This document shows, piece after piece, positions 12,553 to 27,500 of a stretch of DNA of 64,000 bases. A program made the position numbers and the translations under genes. Source of the stretch: Bugula neritina (lineage: Eukaryota; Bryozoa; Gymnolaemata; Cheilostomatida; Bugulidae); contig OZ037771.1 in NCBI GenBank assembly GCA_964035545.1, positions 7,172,690 through 7,236,689 on the forward strand, read 5' to 3'. The number at the start of each line of letters is the position of its first letter. The stretch's first letter is position 1. Under the pieces are notes generated by a model, which saw only the letters and a list, made by a program, of their open reading frames with translations, made no database searches and was not told the origin of the DNA.

Positions 12553-15500
12553 CTAGAAAAGTTATATATAAGTTATATAACATTGTAGCTAAATTAAAAA
12601 ACTGTGTTACATGTAGCTCTTCTTTAAACTTGCAGTGACTATTAAATAATTTAAGTTTTTTTCAAACTATGCTAACTTCATTTGCACAAATTTTATTTAA
12701 TCTAACTGATTTAAAAAAAAACAGTTTTTCATATAATAAACTGTTATAGCAATTGGTTGCCTAAATTAGTAAATATATTTGCAATTATTATTACCAAATA
12801 TTTCAAAAATAAATATTTTTAAATATTTAAATAGCACGTTAAAAAGTTCTTTGTGGAAAAACTTGGAAAAAATTATAATTAGAATAGGTATAATAATATG
12901 TCGATAAGCCACTCTATTTGGTAAGTTATAGTAACTTTATATTATTGTGATCTTGTTCAACATATTATGATTACTTGCTATTGTGATAAACCATAATAAT
13001 AATAAAATTAAATTACAATACTCGTCACCCACTATTATAAATACTAGCATTGAAAATAATTATAATTATCTAAATTATATGCCGCACCTCTTTTGGCTTT
13101 CATACTTATTTTCCACATCTGGAGATTGTAAAGCCGAATAAAGTTTAACATCACTGGAGAGAATTTTTGATGAATTGACAGCAAGATAATTGTTATTTAG
13201 AGATTCAGGTTCTGTCACTTTGGCAATAGCTGGCTTTTGGGTGTTTGAGAGATTTTCACCAAATTCTGGTTCTGGTCTGTTTAGTTCAAAGCTACAATTT
13301 TTAGAACAAATGCATAACAACATATTTCAGTTTTAAAATTTTAAATACAAAACTATATTCAGCAGCTATCAGTTTCATACTTTTTGCTCCATTCTTTGCT
13401 AATTTTAGGTAATTGTGTCTTGGTTTCTAGTTGTTGACTTATTTGTGGCTGTGAACTTCTAGAAGTGAATGATTTGGTAAGATGAGCAGAAGCTTTGGGT
13501 GGTGGCGTACCTCCACTCTTGTTAGACAACTCCTTTTGGCTGGTGGACGTTGTTTTGTTTTCTTTTACTGGCCAGGACGCATCTAATAAACTGAAATGAC
13601 AAACTCAAACTTTAGTAAACTCCAAATATGGCTGCGTATGTGTGCATGGTGGAAATTTACTGAAGCAAGCTAATGTCAATAACCATCACAATGAGTTTGG
13701 TTTGACTTGGCTCATTTTTTTATTTTTGTTAAACAATAAATTTGATAACATACTGAAGTATTCTTGAATTTTTGCTCATGCTTTTTTTATTTTTTTTTAT
13801 TTTTTATCAAGTAACATAGAAAATTACATATCTGTTTGCAGTCAGTTATTCAAAAAGTAAGGCATTCCGAATCACAATTTATGATGAATTTGCGTATAAT
13901 GTGTGTGTGTCAGTGTGCATAATTATATTTATGTATGATACAAAAGTTTAAAGTTTTTAGTATAGAATTAGTAGGCGTTCAACTTACTTATTTTCTTTTT
14001 TTGTTGTGCTGCTTTCTACCTTTCCAACATCTGAGCTAGCCTTTGGTATATCTGTAGCTGCAGGTACTGTGAGTTTACCCAACATGTCTTTTAATAAAGA
14101 GTCATGTTTCGAACGTTTAACTTTAACTGAACTTCTCTTTCGATGTCTACAAATTAATTGACCAGTTTGATATATACTGCATATTTTGTTCAGAACAAAA
14201 CTTAGGTAAAACCGAACATTTTAGGTCAAAAAGTTGTTGTCTTTAAGTTTCATATTCGCAAGCATTCTTTATTATTGTAACATAAAAACTGCAACTGTTT
14301 TAATTTCATTTTATTGAAAGATTGCAATCAGAACTGTAGCTTAAAATGAAAGCCAAAACGTTATACTGTTTAAGCATTTTCTGCCTTTGTTCGTGCAAAA
14401 ACTTCTAATTGTACTTGCTATACACTTTCAAATTTAAAAACAAACAAACATAGTGAATAAGATATGGGTTTTTAGCCAAAAAGCAGTTTATCACTCTAAT
14501 TATCTATACATATATGTTGAGAAGAATTTGATTATGATTTGGCTCACTTATGCTTTTTTTCCACATTTGCTTCTGCCTGCTTTGAATGTTTTCTTGATCT
14601 TTTTCTTTTGGTAGGAGAATGAACACTGCTTGCACCTGACTTAGTTATGGACAGGGGGCCAGCTGTAGACGCTTTAGCTATGCTGTCTTTTTGCTGCTTG
14701 GGAACCATTGAGTCACTTTTACTACGTTTTGGCATATCTTTTTTGCTTGTTTTATCATTTATTCTAAATTGCAACATAAAACAAGCATGAAATTATCTAA
14801 AATAAATTAGGCACCACATTATAACACTAAAGATTATTATGCAATAATAAAAAAAAACCTGCTTAAAAAGCAGTTAAAAACTTGCGAAATAAGTGTGAAG
14901 ATGCACTTTCAAACACAAACAATGGTATGCAAGATAAAACATTTAATAAACATAATGCAAATTAAAAAAATTAGGAAGAAGCTTTATAGGGTTTGAGTGC
15001 TAATGAATTTGATCTCCGGTAGAGAAGGTTGGTGCATTCAATCATAATTCCTCCTATGCTAATGAGTTCTTAATTTGACTTATAAAATTATTTTCATTAG
15101 GGCTTCTTACAAGAATAGTAGGTATAAACTTGTATGTGTTTTCTATAATATTTTGTATAGGTGCTTTTTTTATATTTTCCATTTCAAAGTTGTGAAATTG
15201 CAATATAATATTTATATGCAATGTAGTTATACAACTAACTTTCTCTTTGTAAATCATCATTTTATATATAAAGTTGAAATTACCAAAACTAAAGTTATAG
15301 AACTTACTTCTCATAGGCTTGTGTGCTACTCTTGTTTTTTTTATCTTTCAATGAAACATATGCAGTGTTTGAACTCTTGAGACTTTGCTCTGGTACAGAC
15401 ATCAACTGCTGTTGTGCGGCTGCCAACTTGGCTTTTGGTACCGACACAGAACTAATATCCACGTCTCCTCCTGATGACTTGATTTCAACACTGTATTATA

Positions 15501-18500
15501 TCAGAAACATATGTGATATATTCAGACTTAAAACCTGTATGTGCTTTGCTCCAAATAAAAGTTTAAATACAAAGCAGCATAATAGTTAAACAATACAAAC
15601 AGGGCAGTATATAGATTAAAAGTTTATAATTTCATCTTAAAGCTGCCATATTTTGTCTGTTCAAGCTGTTCAAAAATGTTCAAATTATAGTATGTAAATA
15701 CCAAATAGATTTTATTATTAATGATACTGAAATCAAAGCTTTGCTTTCTCATACTGTTGTGAATTGATAAAACCTGATGGGCAATACATCGCACAGCACA
15801 GAAATATGGAAATAGTTGATTCTGAACCAAAGTGTTTTAAAATATAATTAAGTAACTTCCTTACTTGAATTAGGGTTTAAAGTGTACAAATCATTTTTTG
15901 CACAACATTATAGTTATTAAGATACGCAATTCCAGTTTTTCTGAAATTTTATCATAATTACTTTTCTCTAACCAATGCAGATACAGAACTTATTGTGTTA
16001 TCAAACAAGTTTTTATCTTAATAAAAAGAAACTAACAATAACTAAAGACACCTTTTGGTTTTTAAATTCACTGCATATTAGATAGTAACTCTGTAAACTA
16101 TTATAAATTCTTGTAAATACTTCATTTTTTCATCTGTATTTTCAAAGTTTTCTTTTTCCTCTAAATATTCCAACACGGCAGGCATGCTAGCTTTTATATC
16201 CTGCTTGTTTATTGAAAATCTAGTCGAGTATGCCAATGTAGACATGTTTCGCCCAAACGATGACAATGAAAGGGAAGTAATTTGCTGTCGAGCTTGTGAA
16301 ACAGTGTTTTCAGTCTGTTTTTCCAACTTCATAATTTCTATTCTAAAATGATTGTTGAAGATTTATATTAAATGTCTTTTTTATATCAATTACATAAACA
16401 ATATAATATATTTTATTTAAAATAATATGCAGACATTACATAGAAATATATGTATACTATGTATGGCATTTATACAAGCTCAAACTTTTATGTTCAATTT
16501 TTTCTTACTGACCTGTAGACGCAGCATGCTAGCAACATGAACAAGACTATTAGCATTATGCCACCTCCTATGATATATTCAACTGGAACAGCTTTTGAAA
16601 CAGAAATTTTTTCTGAAAATAAAAAGATTAGGAATTGATTTAATAAATATACAGCATTTCATTGCACTGAAAACTAGAAATGATTTGCATCAGAAATTTA
16701 TTTTTATATAAATTAACAAAATGCATAATTTTTAATTTAACCCACGTGTTTTAATTTTCGAAAAGTGCTAAAATTGTTTTTGCAGCTTAAATATAGTTTT
16801 AGATTATAATTTAATAACATTGGAATTCTCATCCTATTAGTAGGTATAAAATTATTTGATCACGAATTTGAAAACACTAAAAAGCATTATGATTCAAGTG
16901 TGTGATTGCTCAAAATAAATATGAAATATACTTCCTACACTAGGCTGGTAAATTAGTATAGAGTACAAGTTGCAAGTAAAAAACCAATATATGATTATAT
17001 GTAATACATTTATAGAAAAAGAAATATTAAGTTTTGAAGTATCTTATAGTTCAATAGGTAAAAAGTGTAACTTCTTTCACTAGCAGCTTCTGAAATTTAG
17101 GATGCTTGGCTGATTATTTCAAGTTATTGTCATGTTAGAAAAATAAACTCACAGGCCAACAGCAGATAATAAATGCTAACTTTTATTACTTAGCTTAAAG
17201 TTTGCAAGCACTATTAACTATACAAACAAATTTAAACATGGATTCTTGTATTTTCAGTTACTTTTTAAGATCACCACCTTTTTATTACAATTATGTAGTT
17301 AGTTAAAGTGATTATTGCAAAAAATTTTAAACACATGATGCAATAAAAGTTTCCTTATACAACTTTAACAAACTTAACCTAAATAGAGCAACAAAAAATG
17401 AATGGAACAGTGATGATCAAGTTTAAAATATGCAAAACAGTTTATATATATAATAATATTAACTGCTACGTAAAATACTAAAACCAATCCAAATAGTCAT
17501 TTGACTATAAGAAAAAGTCATAGATTCAATTGATCTTTAAATAATTCCTTTACCAATACAGTTTGCTGTAGGCTCCCAAAGACCATTTATGGTACATGTC
17601 CAAGTTCCATCACTTCCAATGTTGTTTAGGAAGGTCAACTCATAGTTGTTGTAACACCTCAACTTGTAGCTGTTGTCTGGCTGAAAGAACTTTTTTGTAA
17701 ATCCATCAACGTCGAGGAGTTCCCCGTTTAAATTAGAGGGGTGGCGGCACAGGTTTTCTAAAATAACATTAACAACAAGCTGAGCAGATATGTGTGGATC
17801 TTGTATATATGAGTAAAACGTTGCAGATCTGCAATTGTACAACAGGCAGCTATTATGTTGTGATCATGAAACGCTGCTGCCTAGTGACTAGAACATGATT
17901 TTGAGAGTATACGCAGAGACACTGTCTTAAATCTAATTTCATTCAAAATGATTATTTATTGTTAATTTAATATGTTATGAAAATCTACCTACATAATATA
18001 TTGACATATATACATATATGTCAATAAGGAAATATTATATATCAATATTTACACTAAAATGCCTAAAAGTCACTATCCCATTCAAAACTACAAGGCGACA
18101 AAATATCTTTATATTAATTTTGAATAAGCTATACAAATTATTATTCAGTAAAATGTATTAATGTACCCTAACTACAACTAGCCCAATATTCTAGTGAACA
18201 TGATTATACACAAAGCACAAAGTGACAGAAAGTGCATTTTCTGTCACAAAAAGCTTACCAATAACAAATGTGACCTTGTTACTGAAAGAGCTATTACGTC
18301 CTTTGGACTGAGTGAATGCATAGGCTACATATTCATCATTGCCAAAAATGGGTTCCACCACGAGCTCCGTAGGAATTGTTTTATATAAAAGTTTCTTCTC
18401 AAACACACAAGTCTTGTTTTGGTTTTTGCGGCAAATTCTTACTATTACAGCGTCTTGTTGCCCACCAATAGCGTACGTCCATCCAAATGTTTTTGTGAGT

Positions 18501-21500
18501 ATAGTAGAATCAGATTTTATTACAAAGTCTCTTGGTGCATTTGGAGCTGAAAAAATTGTTTAAAATATAGTTAAGAGCAAAACATTATAAAAATTATATA
18601 TAAGCTTTTTGCTTAAGATTATGAAAACTTATAAGCTTTAAGCAAAAATGCATACGTAAATTTGCATGAATAAATATTCGTAAAACTTTCTGAATAACAT
18701 TTTTAGCAAAAATGCCGATGTTTTTAATTTCAATTGTTTTTACATTAAAGATGATTGAGATAAAAACATACGAGGCACAATTATTACAGTTGAGGATATA
18801 GAAGCGAGACCATTAGAGCCAATAGCTTTAGCACTGAACTCATATGTGGCCCCAGGTACTGGGTGGTCACCACTCGGCTTATAAAACTCAGTCAAGCTGA
18901 ATGTAGAGTCGTCTACAATTGAGAATCGTATCAATAATTTACTTGCAGCATAAAGCATAATATAGGTGAAGATTTTAAAAACTTTGAATTTTAAACACTT
19001 AAGAGTTAATTACGGGGAATTAAAATTAATTTTGTTTCATCCACTCTATAAACGTGATGTTTTGAGATGAAAAATTTCTGGATTTCTCACAATTAAAGCA
19101 TTGGAAAAATGAGGTAGCAATAATCAAGAGTAAAGCCATAATATACTAATGTGCAACAGCTATAAACTTGAATGTAATAACAATGCATGTGATAGTGATT
19201 ATAGTATATACCAATATCTCTTGAGATTTGACCTAATACAGGTCTCTCATCAAGCTTCAGTAAGTAAATTGATATTTGTATTTGTCGAATAGGTCCTTTT
19301 GCTTCATTCCAACTTGCTTTAATATAAAACTTACTGTCTTCTAGTTCCTCTGCAGCTCTTGGCAAATATCTAACTTTAAAATTACTGATTACAGAAGTAT
19401 CTAAAAACAGAAACAACATTTAATATACAATAATTGATGATGGGAACTTTGTAGGTTTAATCTAATTCAGTATAAAATTAACAGAAATAAAGCAGCTTAA
19501 ATAAAGCAATATCCTTAAGGCTTTAAACAAGAGCAAATAAACACACATTGCAAATTCAAGAGACAAACATCATACAATAACATAATGTAAGCAATTGTTC
19601 TTTTTTCTCCCAAAATTATTTTAGAAGACTTTTAAATCTTTTGTGAAATTTTTTCTAGCTAAATAAAGGCTGCAGTAGTATAAAAAATTAGATAAAAACT
19701 GTATGACTGTTATAGCATCAACTTAAAAAGTGATGTTGTTATTTTTATTTTGTGTATACATAAGAAAGGTTACAAAAATAAAAAACCTCACATGTGTTTG
19801 TGATCTCCGTGACAGTGCGGGAGGATATGATGTAACCCGGCTCTTCGGTGAACACAGTCTTGAATTTGAAAGAACATTCTGAACCTGATTGGACATTCTC
19901 AAATTTAAACCTTGTCCCTCTCAGCTAAAATAGTAATTTGAATAAAAATTTTCAAGTGTTGTTAGGATTAATTTGACAAAAATGCATTTGAATGCCATTT
20001 TAAACAAGTTTACTGTATATTTCTAATTGACAATTGCTTGTTATGTGGTGCAAATAATTGGTGATTTGCTATTATAGTTATATATCAACATTAGAATTTG
20101 ATTACATATTTACGTTGAGTATCTAAAAATATTCACCCAGGTTTTTAATTACATTTTAAGTACCATTAAAAGAGTTGTAAATTTTTTCTGTAACCAAAAT
20201 AAATGGATTTTAAAAATAGATGCATATTTTTAGGCATAAATAATTCATTATGTGTATAAAAAGTGCTATTGAACACATTTTTGTATTTTTTATTTTTTGC
20301 TTACAAATAGATGCAGTTTTTCAGTTTTTTTCAAATCTTTACTTAAACAAATGTTATATTTTTTGCAATATTTTTACATAGAGAAATTAAAAGATCCCAT
20401 GAGTTTAATCATCGATCATGTTTGTAATTTAGCTATATTAGCAATTATACAAACAGTAGCTAGAAAAATCTAAAATTAAAAGTGTTTTAAGTATTGTAAT
20501 CACTACAACTATATTGTGCTGAAGGCAGCATAATAATATTATTAATTATTTTACAGATAGTTATTGCTATAATTTCAATTAATTATTAGTGTGAACATGC
20601 ATTGTAAAAAGTGGTTGAATTAGCAAATAAAAAAACCTGCTTAATTCTGTTCCTCTTGCAGCACTGAAGACTGCATATGACTTGAACATAAGAGTAGTCT
20701 GTTTCAGGCTCTGTATACTCAATCAAAACTTCATTTTCAATGGGGGGTCTCATGGCAGTGAGTCTTATATCTTTTGGAAGAGACGGCGCTAAAAAGTATG
20801 CATATTGCTCAGATTATTAACAAAATTGAGTGAATCACAGAAAAATGATTTTTCAACACTTCTCATTTATTGCATTTTTAAACTAAACTATGATAGCTTA
20901 CATTAAAATTATTTTTCTCAATCATTTTGTGATTTTTGGTTATTTTCTGGCACTAATATTAATTGTGATGGCAAGAATTAAAGCTCTGCAATCCTAATAA
21001 AACACTTGGATAGAATAATTTCAGAATTTCAACTATAAGAAAAATATTTTTTATCAAGCAATTTGGTTTTTAAAACAAAAACATGATATACTAGAATATA
21101 ATAAACTGCATGTAAAACCCATGCATACGATTTATTGTACTATTTGCAAAGAACAAATTAAATTCATTTATCACTTTTCCAAAATAATAATTTAGAAAAA
21201 AACTTTAAATTAAACTCTTACATCGATTTATTGTTGTGGTAGAACTTGCTTGGCTCAACTGGTCTTGTCTGTTGTAAAATATAACAAACTCCCAAGAACC
21301 AACAATAAAGTCATCTAATAGTTGAATAGTATTGGTACCATTTGATACGCGGAAAAGCCTCTCATGACACACTTCATTTCCAAAAGTCTTGCAGAATTTA
21401 ACTTTCAGTCTGTCGTGGACCTGATTAACGGGCACAGAGGAATCAATTTCGTAAGTTAGTTCTACTCCTTTGTTGTTGGGCAATATTTCTGCTTTAATCA

Positions 21501-24500
21501 GCGCAGCCAGCTTTACTAAAACAAAAATCAACTGGATTTTTTCACATCTTCTAGAAAATTTTAAATGCACATGCAAAGTTTTTTGAGGTGATTTAATCAA
21601 TTAAAATGTTGGCAGTCGCTGAGACAGTACAGTTTTGAGCTAATTCAAAAAAATTTCTTTTTTAAATTAGCAGTTCAAGTCTGAGAAATAGGGACCTACT
21701 AAAGTTTAATTCTTCAATGCTTATAATTTGCATAATATCATCATATCTATGTAAAATAAACTAACATAAATAACATTTCTTCATAATTTAAGCAGTAGAT
21801 TTTATTTATTAAACTAGATAGCTGCTACAACAGTTTTAAATACATCTTACAACTTGTTGAGACTTACGCTCGCATGCACCTAGTTGATCCCGATTAACCC
21901 ACTTCCTGTCAGCAGCACAGTGAAGAGTGATGCCAGAGGAGGTGTATCCTTCATTACAGACAATCTCACAAGCATCTTCATATCGTCTCTGCTTCCGAGG
22001 GTTGTTACAGTTGTCATTGTTGTAGTGGCCATTCCTAATGTCGGGGAGTTTAGGACACAAAACCCCTAAAAAGATTGCATACTTCATAGTCAATATTACA
22101 GAGCAATTTTAAAAAAGTAGAACAACGGTGTGCCTATTGCTATACCTGCTTTTATGCAATAAAACATTTTTTCTCATATTTCCTGATTTAACTTGCTGCA
22201 AATAAACTTAATTGAGAAAAATGAATAAAAGCAATGAAGAGTAGTTATTTGAACTTCAGCATGCATGTTCTTATGTCAAATGCACATATGTAATGGGCAT
22301 GCTGTTTGTTAGCCGTTCAAAACACTATATATTATGAGTAAATATTTGAATATACCTGAACTTATTACAATTTTTGAAAAACATGAATAAGTACAAAACC
22401 TATGACACTTACGGGTGCAGAATTTGTAATTTTCTGATGGTGTCCAGGTGCCATTTTGCTCACAGTAGTAATATTTGTATGGACTTGTATATTCATATCC
22501 TTCAGAACACAACGGTGTGCATACTGTGCCTGGTGTGCCTCTCACCAGATCACACGTCACGTGAGAATATGTGTGACTCTGTGCTCTCTTCAGTTTTGGA
22601 CACTTAATACCTGCCATAAGACATGTGACTCTTCTTAAAATTTATTTATATAGAATGCAAGTTGTTATTAACATGATTTAAAAATATTACAATGATTGAA
22701 CAGTTAGCTTAAGCAAAATTAGCAGAATAGCTGCATTTTCCATAAATAGTTTACGCCCTACTTAAATTGCGACTTTGCGTGGATAATTAAATTATTGGGT
22801 AAAGATAATTCCAGGCACCACACAGCAAAATGTTATGAAACCTAGGAATAATAAACTGCATTGCAGTTGCACCATACATCAGCTCTATTTAAAATATAAT
22901 GTCTTGTTTGAAAACGTTGCAGCAGAGCGGGTTATTGAAGAGCTTAACCTCAACTTCATTGTTTCAGGTCACGAAAAGTCACTTTAAAGTTATGAAAACC
23001 AAATATGAAGTACAAACATGAAAACTTAGTTTAGAAAACACAACTGTGCAAAACAAATGTTGCATAACACTTAATAAATTTTACTTGCATAACATGTTTA
23101 ACTCAAACAATATACAAAAATATATACAATATACAATATATAAAAATGTAATGTTACCATGGATATTATATAAGGAGTTTTGTAACTTATGATTAGGTAA
23201 ACAAAGTATCAAACTTAAAAATTTATTAGAGTTGCATGATCGGAGTTATGCTACTTTTCTTACTTTCACAATATAGTTGTCCAACATCAGGGCTCCACTT
23301 TCCACCTACTGTACACTCATATTTGGCACCTGGTATGTTTAGCTCATAGAGAATATTACATGTTATGTCACATACAGATCCTGGTCTTTGTGTTCTGGTG
23401 AGACAGTCGTTGGTTGTACTACCTTTAAGTATGGGCAGAAGCGGTTGGCAGACAGCTGGAAAATAAATGTAGTACACTGAATAATCTACCAAAGTAGTCT
23501 TTTATTGCACTGATTTTTATTTTTCTGTCAAAAAAATTTTTTTGAAAAGAAATTATTATGATAAAGTTGTCAAAATTTGTAATTGATGTCAAAAACAGTA
23601 AAAAATGAACATATTCTAGTTTTGTTTCCTTTTAAAAGCTGAGGCTTGAACACACTGGCTGAATTTTTTTTAATTGTTCTCATAAAAATTTCACGCTTCA
23701 AAACCTGAAAATACTTCAACATAATTTTCAGGCTATATATATAGAAAATGAAAAAATCAGTTACTTTGACAGGCAATGCTGTTTGCAGGTGGAGACCACT
23801 CCTGATTCTCTTGGCACCTGTAGCCGCCTGAGTCATCAGATAAGGCAAAACCATCGTCACATCTAATTGGACAGAAAACGTCATACCCACTGGCTGCGTT
23901 TATACAATCCAGGCTGACAAATCTTCCGTTAGACAGCGAGTTTAGAGGTGGGCAGGTTTTAGCTATGACAAAGTGTTTAATGGAGTACGAAGAAACTATC
24001 ACTGTATATGTTATTTTTATAATTCTTTTGCATTATTGCTAAATTATTATAATTTTTTAATTAGCTGCATATATGAAACAGCTTTCAGCAGTGGAAAAAA
24101 TACCATTTTAGTACATTGCCTTTGTGGAGGGCATTGCATTACCACTAGCCCACCATTTGAGCAGGGCCATGGCAGTGAAAGGTATACCAGCTAAAATCAA
24201 CAGATTTGGTAAAACAAAATAAGAGTTTTCCAGAAAGTGCAGGGGAGAAAAATTATTTTAGCATTTTTCAATGCAACAAATAAACCTCACATCTTAAAAA
24301 TTACAACTCTAATTTTTAGAAAATTATAAAAAACTTTACATTGGCAACTTAATGACCCATAGTAAGGGCTCCATGTTCCAGTAGAGCCACATCGATAGGT
24401 TGAGCTCGCTCCTCTAACTTCAAAACCAATATTGCACTCTATTTCGCAAGTGCCTCCAATTGGGGTAGTTGAAAAGATGCATGCATCAGGTATTCTACCA

Positions 24501-27500
24501 TTTGCAACTGATTCCAATCTTGGACATACAGCTGAAGAGATATTAAATCACATTAAATATTAAGCAGCCCCATTATAAATTGCAAAAACAAACTAATAAC
24601 AAAACACTATAAAAGAAATAATTAAGACCAGTTGATGGTAGAAAAATAAAATTGCATGGGTTTTACTTGAAAGACTGGTTCTCTAATGGAAGCTAATTAA
24701 ATGGTTTGCACGTGAAGTTCCATAGGTTAACTAAAAACGAAATAAAAAACATATGATATCATTCCTTTTGAACATAAATTTGAATCACAATTTAAATTTT
24801 ATTATGATTGACTTTTAAACTTTAATCTAAATCTGCCAAATTAAAAAATATCTGACTATAATCAGTAAATTTGCCTTTTATTTAATGACTATTTAATACT
24901 TAAAACAAAAGACACTCAGTTATATACAAGTAAATAATTTTGTGATCACGAAAAGTTTATAGGACAAAAACTTAAGTTGCTAGCTTACGTTCACAGAAAA
25001 TACTTCCAGGACGAGGAAACCATTGTGAATTTAGTCCACATGTGTATTGGTTTGAAGTATGAGGGTTTCTATAACCACTGTGACACGTCACCGCACATCT
25101 TGCACCAAAGTTCTGGATTTTCTGTGTGCAGGCAGTATTTTCATATCTACCATTGTATATTACACCCAAGGGCGGACAAATAGTTGCTAAAATATATTAC
25201 ATGATGCTTCAAGTAAAAACAATAGCTAATTAATACTTTGTTACGAGCATATGGCATACAATTATGAGTAAATTTTGACCACTTGGTGCTACATAGTATT
25301 GAAGAAGCAAGGCTAAACCTCTGACAAAAAATGAATTAACAGACAGTTGCTTAAAAAAATAGTATTTAAATTTAATTCTATACTTACGAGTACAGGCAAT
25401 GGATCCAGGGGCCGGTGTCCACAGGGAGTTTTTTCCACATGTGTATTTTGAATGAGAACCGTTTGTACTGAATCCAAGCTGACAAGAAACTTCACACGTG
25501 TCCCCTTGAAACTGCCATTCATTTTGGCACGCTTGTGAAATTATTCCAAGAGGGTGATTACCTAATGATGGACACTGACCTAGAAATAGTTTACAATTCT
25601 CCTAAAATTTGTAAACCAAAAATACAATAGTAATATTAATATAAAAATCTATGATTAGAGTTTTAGTTGCAGTGTACTGACATATTTATTGTAAATTTAA
25701 ATAATGAAATAACATGTTCCTATTCAACTTGAACGATTTAGCCGAGCGACTTATACTCACGCTTGCAGGTTAGGCTGTTTGCTGGCGGCTCCCATCCTTT
25801 ACCTGCACTACAGAAGTATGCTCCTGTTCGATCAGAAGGTGCATATTGATTGTCACATTCGAACTGACACACATTGCTATAGTAATATGTGTTTAAAGTG
25901 CAGTTGATGTCTTGGAATTTCCCATGTGTAAGCGCTCGCAGAGGTGGGCAAAACTCAGCTATAGCAAATTAGTACAGATTATAAAGTAGTAATAATGCAT
26001 GTTTGCAACTCATTAATTTTGTAATAGTTTTTTAAATACCCTTTTTGACAGCTAGTTTATACATAGCAATATAATCGACTTGATATTAGTAGATCATCTT
26101 TAGAAAAATATTATCAAGTTGTGAACTTGAGAACAATATTAACAAGGTCAAATTAGCAACATGCATATCTGTTTTTTTAGAGACACATATAAAAAAATAT
26201 TTTGCATATGGGTAATTAGCATAGAACCTACACAGATTGGAATTCTGTTTACTCTGCTATTAGCCTAACGGTTAAAACTGCTTTGGCCATTTGAGTAATT
26301 TTAGCATCTTATTTATATAAACTCCAAAACTTGTGAGATGTCATGAAATAAAATTTGATAATTTATTATTATAAATTACTTTCATAGATACAGAAGCATC
26401 TGAAATTATGTTTCTGGGAATACTAGTGCATCAATTTTTTGATGGGTTGTCATTTATATTTACAAGGCACATGTAAGTACAGCAAATCTAATTTTGGCAT
26501 TGAAAGTTACCTGTGAACAAAACTGTTTAAAAATGTCTAAAAATCAATCAAGTAAAATTAATCTTATGTGTCTTTTAAGTAATTAAATAAATGTTGTATT
26601 TATTTAAATTTGTTAATTGGTGCATAGTATCTACAAAACTTACAAATTTTGCAGCTATGGAATTGTGAGAGTCATCCGAATACTATTATCAATCATTTTG
26701 AGCATGCTGTGACCTAGATATGACTTTTATAGTGGTAGATACCATTTATTGAAGAAGCACAGAAACACAGGCCGAGTTTAGAGTTCTCAACCGTCGATAA
26801 TCTTTCAACTATTTAAACTTACATTCACAGGCAATACTTCCTACTCGAGGTGTCCATTCTCCATTTTGTTTGCATGTGTACGCCGGTAGGACTCCGACTA
26901 ACTTAAAACCAACGTGGCATCTTACATTACAGATGGTGCCTGCAGTAGACCAGTCGTCGTTACAGGTCGGTGTGGAAGTACCTTGGCCCAAGAAGCCAAT
27001 TGCAGGGCACATGGCTAAAGTAAAAACGTCAATCAGTCAGTCGGCATATGCAATCAAGTATGAACTTTTTATTTTTTAGAGATGTTAGCGATACATATAT
27101 TTATATAATACATTAGAACTAAAGTTAACAAAACATTACGTAAATAAATTCTATACACACAAACAAAAAACACATATTACATATATTACACACATTGCAC
27201 ATATCACACAACTTACGTTTACAACGAAGATCAGTTGGTAAAGGAGTCCATTTCCTGTCAAAACCACACGTATAGCGATCATGTTCAGTATCTAATTCGT
27301 ACCCCTCATTGCAGGACGGGTAGCAAGCAGCGGTATAGAAAGTTGGACCAATGGCACAAGCGTGTTCATTAAATCTTCCATTTTCCAAAGCTCCAATAGG
27401 GTTACACTGTCTTTCTGAATGAAGAATTTTTCAATGAAAAATTTTAGTTTTTTCAATTTAGTTTTTGAAACATTTATGTTAGACTATGTTATAGTGCAGG

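Noticed and set aside
15054-15589. Plus- and minus-strand open frames of 86-101 codons
   Set aside because: They are shadows of gene A exon 28 or run through a SINE remnant; no conserved features.
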